Shown one piece after another: positions 59,457-64,000 of a stretch of DNA of 64,000 bases (position 1 is the stretch's first letter; each line of letters starts with the position of its first letter). The position numbers and the translations under genes were made by a program. Source of the stretch: Prochilodus magdalenae (lineage: Eukaryota > Chordata > Actinopteri > Characiformes > Prochilodontidae); contig JAMWET010000034.1 of NCBI GenBank assembly GCA_024036415.1, positions 124,001 through 188,000 of the forward strand, given 5' to 3'. A model generated the notes under the pieces. It was not told where the DNA came from, did not search any database, and was given only the letters and a program-made list of their open reading frames with translations.

Positions 59457-61204
59457 AGTTTAATTAATTCATTAATTTACAGATTGTAAAATGATAGAAA
59501 AAGACATTGTCACATCATTGTTTGAAAAGATATGATCATTCCTACACGAAGCGGCTTCCACATTGCTTTTAGAAAGCTATGTGAAAATTACAAACACAGC
59601 TGCTGGTTTTCCTAGCACCCTGGCCTAGGCCAAAGACTGGGCACGATATCTACAGGCAGTACTGTACCATAGAGGGTTAAACTGGAATGCAAGTGAGCAT
59701 GTTTGCAGCAGATGTGCGATGGTTCCATTTTTCATTTTGGCCAGAGCGAAAAGAGAGAAAAAAGGAAAACACTTCACTCCCTTCCTCAGCTTTGAACACA
59801 CACATTAACCATATGTAGCATGAGTTAGAGTTCTGACCTAAAATCTGAGCTACTTGAACAGGGAGCGATGAGGTGTAGTAATTTAATGTATAAGTGTAGG
59901 TTGACTTTTCTCTTTTTTGACTGTGTGTACTTACGATCGATAACCTGTATACATATATTAGGAGTCTACAGGCAGCTGCTTCAGCACTTGGCACCTATAA
60001 CGCCGCATAGGTATGTTCTTGAGTCAACAGCTTTTCAGAATCATTGTTTGTGCTCAGTACTACAGATGGAGGAGACTGGAGGAACAACATTGCAAGGTGA
60101 GAAACTGAACTACTGCCATCTCTAAATGAGACATGACTGTAATGTTCTCATGGACTCTGTTGCTTGAGCAAATACCGCACTATAAATAAGGTGCACCTGC
60201 CTCGATTAGTTAAAATGATGAAGGGTGGTGGCATGAGGGCAATTTTAGCCCAGTCAATTAATGTCCCTCAGCTTGTGTCAGCACAGGAAATGGAGTGAAC
60301 TTGCTGAATTAAGTAGTATGAGCTAACACATTATTACCACGTCTCCAAAATCCACACTGTACAGTGTTTGTGTTGTGGTGCAGGGCAGAAACGAATGATT
60401 TTTTGGATTCTGAGTGCAAGAATGAAAAATAAGCTCCACCCCCCAACCCCATCCCATGCACACACAACTCCCTAAACAGTGTTCAATCACAACTTCAAAG
60501 TATAATTGACCTTTTCATCTGTCCCTATAGAAAGGGCATAGTAATGAGCAAAGACGGATCCTAAGATTAATTGGCTTTCCTTTAAAGTCTTGCCTTGTCC
60601 TTGCTGTGGGCTCGTCTGCACATCTGTGGGTCATTATTGCCGAGACGGGCTCCAAGGCTGACATGGAGGCCCTTTCAATAATCACTGCACTGCTCAACAG
60701 GCCCAGGACATTTCTACATGTCCCCCGTCACATGCCGATGGTGACAGACGCCCTTGGCGGCTGACTGGAAACCAGTTTTGCATTACGCAGTGAGTAGATA
60801 CCAGATATGGAACAATTATGGGCTGCTTGGTTCCAGAATGGCCTCTTTCTTTCCAGCTTACCTTTAAGCAGTGAATCAGCTCATGTCTCTGCATCGCACA
60901 CTTTCTTTTCCTCTGTTTTGCTTCTGTCTTCTGTTACCCAAAGCGATAGAACAATGAATCTGTAACAGTTTTTTTCTGTACCATGGATCTGGACAAAAAG
61001 TCAGAAAGCCCCGGGAACACATTCATCAGGGACAGTCACTGATACACTCTAAAAATGAAAGATACCTGGAGACGATTCAAGAATCAAGAATAAAGATACA
61101 TAGAGAATCAACGGAGGAGCTTGTTTCTGCTTACATATGATCTGAAAGTAAATATTAAAGTTGTTAACACAATTAAACAACTGAGGCAAAATGTGATGCT
61201 TAGT
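59457..61204. other. intergenic; 60530-60780 candidate conserved non-coding block
   Basis: No exon supported. Bases 60530-60780 are repeat-free and of moderate GC. The minus-strand 105-codon frame at 59677-59994 has no recognisable content. Confidence 0.3.
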
Positions 61205-62235
61205 CTTTTACTTATTGAGGTAAATCAAAAATATGTGAACCTTAGTTGACAGTACTGATGTCACCTCCTACACATTTCCAGTAACTGTTGATCAGACTTT
61301 TATCCCACCCCTCTGTACAGAACAGCTTCAACTCTGGGATGCTGGTGGGTTTTCTTACTTCAGGTTCATCCACAGCATTTCTCAATACTTTAGTAGAACC
61401 ACTTGTGTGTTTTGGTCGTTGAGGGATTTAGTTCACGGACGGATGTCCTGACATTTTGCTTTGGAATTCACTGGTAAATTCCAGAATTCACTGTTCGATC
61501 AATGCCAGTGCAGCAGTAGAACCCAAATCCTGTTACTACCACCACCATGTTTCACAGATCAGCTTTTTATGCTGGAATGCTGTCTTTTTCTGTAACATCT
61601 ACAGCACGTTTGGCTTCATCCATCCACAAAACTTGCAACATCCTTCTGGATTGCTGAATCTTTAGTGAACTGCCAATGGGCAGCCAAGTTCTTTTTGGAG
61701 AGCAGTACTTTTCTCCTCGAAAGCCTGCCATGCATCCCAGTGTTGTTCAGTACTCTCCTGATGGACTCATGAACCCCTAGATCAGCCTCTGTGAATGATT
61801 CCTCTAGTACTCAGAAGTCACGCTGGGTTTCTATGTGACCTAGTGGACTGTTACTCGCCTTGCTTTCAGAGTGGTCCTTGTTTGTTGACTACTCCTGGGT
61901 GGAGTAATAATGGTCATGAATTTCCTCCATTTGCACACATTGTGTGTGGACTGTGGAGTCCAAACTCTTTAGAGAGGATTTTAAAGGGCCTTTGAAGCCT
62001 GATGTGCATCAACAACTTCTTCTTCTAGGGTCCTCAGAAATCTTTCTTTGTGCCATGATACAAAGGGTCACTCACAATGACCACTCACCTTTAATTTCCA
62101 TCCTAATCCTAGAAGTTCACATACTTTTACCACTAATGCATATACAATATTAGATCATTTTCCTCAAAAATATCTGATTATGTTTTTAGGTCATATTTAT
62201 GGGTTTACAAACTTTCACACAGCACTGTAGGAATT
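61205..62235 (-). mobile_element. degenerate Tc1-like transposon, near full span
   Basis: Read on the minus strand from 62057, the frame starts M-A-Q-R-K-I-S-E. It passes, through frameshifts, D-A-H-Q-A, then S-I-R-R-V-L-N-N-T-G-M-H-G-R and R-R-K-V-L-L-S-K-K-N-L-A-A-H. It later has W-M-K-P-N-V and Q-K-K-T-A-F-Q-H-K-K-L-I. These are the paired-like DNA-binding domain, linker and early catalytic region of a Tc1 transposase, in order. Stops and frameshifts break it everywhere, and the catalytic Asp/Glu segments are lost or unrecognisable. Confidence 0.8.
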
Positions 62236-64000
62236 TTTAAAATACAGCACTGTATTTTTTTTTCAAAAATAAATTGATGAACCATCTTTTCAGCTGGCAT
62301 AGTGACATTACAGAAGGCTCAGGGTACAGTGAGGGGTAATTCTCCTTTAAGTGGTTCTGTTTTGGGCTTCTGTTTATGGTGTCCAGAAGAAAAAACTAAT
62401 AAGCCATTGATGATAGCTGGTCTTCTTTAGCTAGATTTTGGGTTTTCATGGTTTGTTTTGAATTGATTAGAGTTCAGAGTCCAAATAAAATGACTGAATT
62501 TTCATTCTCCCATTTTCCTTGTGATGAGAAAATTAAGAAGAAACATCTACAGTTAATAAAATACAGTTTTTCAATAAATGGCCTTTAGAGGATGGTTCTT
62601 GCTATGAACCCATATATTTGTGTTTTGGTCGTTATTTACTGCATAGCTAAGATAACTTCATATCTTCATCAGCCCTCATCTGACCAATAAACCTGACAAC
62701 CGAGCAAGAAAGACCCTTTAAAACCCACAGCCTATATCAAGGGTGTTTGCATAGTGCAGATTTGGCTAACGTTAGAGCCCACTGGCAAAGCCAACCTGTT
62801 TTTCTTCATTAGTTAAAGAACTGGAATTTAGCATATCAACTGCAGCCATTTCCTCTTCCTCTTCTTATTGCAAAAAGGGTGAGAATTAAGTTTGAGTAGT
62901 TTTCTTTAGTCAGATCTAATTAAACAACAAATGACGCAGCACATGTTGAAAAGACAAATAGCTCTGCCAATACTGTAGAGGCTTGGACCCAGACATCTTA
63001 ACAGGCTGACTGGAGTAGAAAGAATTTAGACCCTTTTCTAACCCTCAGTGGTGCCTCACTAAAGAAGGAACTGATTGTGAAAAATTAGAATTACGTCAGA
63101 CAAGGTGTCGGAAAAATGTAGGATTACGCCTACTGAAGGAATCGCCTCTCAGGGACAAAGCTTTATTGATTGTTTGATGGAGAAACACACTGTGCCAACT
63201 GTTAATATGGTCAGCAATGCCTGCAGGTCCAGTCTTTATAATGTAGGCATAACTGCCAGTTTTTATTGTTTTCCATGTAGCTACTAAATAGAAAGCCTTT
63301 GGTTGTATCAGCATAGAGCTGAAGTTCCAAACCACTGACCCTCTGCTGGAATGTAGACTGTTTATTACCAGGTCACAGCTATGCCGCTCCACTCTATAAC
63401 TGCTCCACTCTTTGATTATTATTAGTCTAATTAAAGCACAGTATGCAAGGCTTTTATTAAAAATGAAATAAGTAGTATTACCAAGAGGGAACTGTGCTAA
63501 AACCTGGTCTGCATGTGCTGGTGCCAGTCACCCTGTAAAGCCAGAAATTGAAATTTAAAAGTCAGAAGCATCAGCTCAGATTTCGTGGAGGTCTTTTGGA
63601 CCACTTTATACATTTTTATATATTAACATCACATGCATAGCCTTAAAAAGAAGGTCCAGCTTGATGTTTGGTGCTTTAATCTGAGCTGTTAAGTTAAAAG
63701 TTTGGGGACTTCCTGTTTATTTGTGCACGATTTGTTGGATGCACAGTGGTTAAGATGTAAACACAGTAGCTCCATTCTAGAGAAGCAGAATTGTTCACAG
63801 TTGTGCTGATAGGAACAAGGAGTGGTCAATGTTACCCACGTAAAAGCCTGTATCTGATTATATTTCCAGTCAGAAAGTATTCCGTGTATGTGCATTTGGT
63901 CTACAGTGAAGGTGACGCTCGTGCTTTGAACTTAAAAAATAGTTTGCAGGATTAAAATCTGAAAAAAGTTCACAACAACTAGCTGAAGAACTTCCAAAGC
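62236..64000. other. intergenic, no gene seen
   Basis: Bases 62700-62960 are repeat-free. The 98-codon minus frame at 63096-63392 is not recognisable. Nothing else supported up to the window edge. Confidence 0.3.

Overview
The window looks like nuclear DNA of a teleost fish, probably an ostariophysan. It holds a very low density of exons, several families of decayed Tc1/mariner elements, tRNA-derived SINEs, and many (GT)n, (TA)n, (TTA)n and tetranucleotide microsatellites. There are no bacterial operons, ribosome binding sites or long open reading frames. The longest frames are microsatellite or transposon artefacts. Species and chromosome cannot be fixed from the sequence.

Only one protein-coding exon can be named with confidence: the first coding exon of a calcium/calmodulin-dependent protein kinase IV gene (camk4). 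It lies on the minus strand at 5624-5730, with a consensus splice donor and a good start context. The gene therefore runs leftward out of the window. Bases 1-5623 are the start of its intron 1, about 5731-6620 are its 5' untranslated region and CpG-rich promoter, and everything to the right is upstream flanking DNA.

Intron 1 carries trinucleotide arrays, a Tc1-derived element and a degenerate array of about 65-bp units (4386-4900, with an outlying copy near 5190). Each unit has a conserved core around TTTAAGGTGGAA. From about 7 to 10 kb, an old minisatellite is broken up by four DNA elements. From 10 to 64 kb no exon could be supported. That stretch contains seven copies in total of one internally deleted Tc1 family (one of them in intron 1) and three copies of another. 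It also contains two older Tc1 remnants, a long-TIR element split by a Tc1 derivative, a 157-163 bp tandem array, four SINEs and a tandemly duplicated LTR end. Local duplications and several unique AT-rich blocks that look like possible conserved non-coding elements complete it.

Nothing in the window is a self-sufficient mobile element. Every transposase frame is truncated, frameshifted or missing catalytic residues. The points most worth a second look are the camk4 intron array, the in-frame shortened transposase frame at 43713-44030, the nested insertion cluster at 7.6-9.8 kb, and the 163-bp palindromic array at 21.9-22.46 kb.
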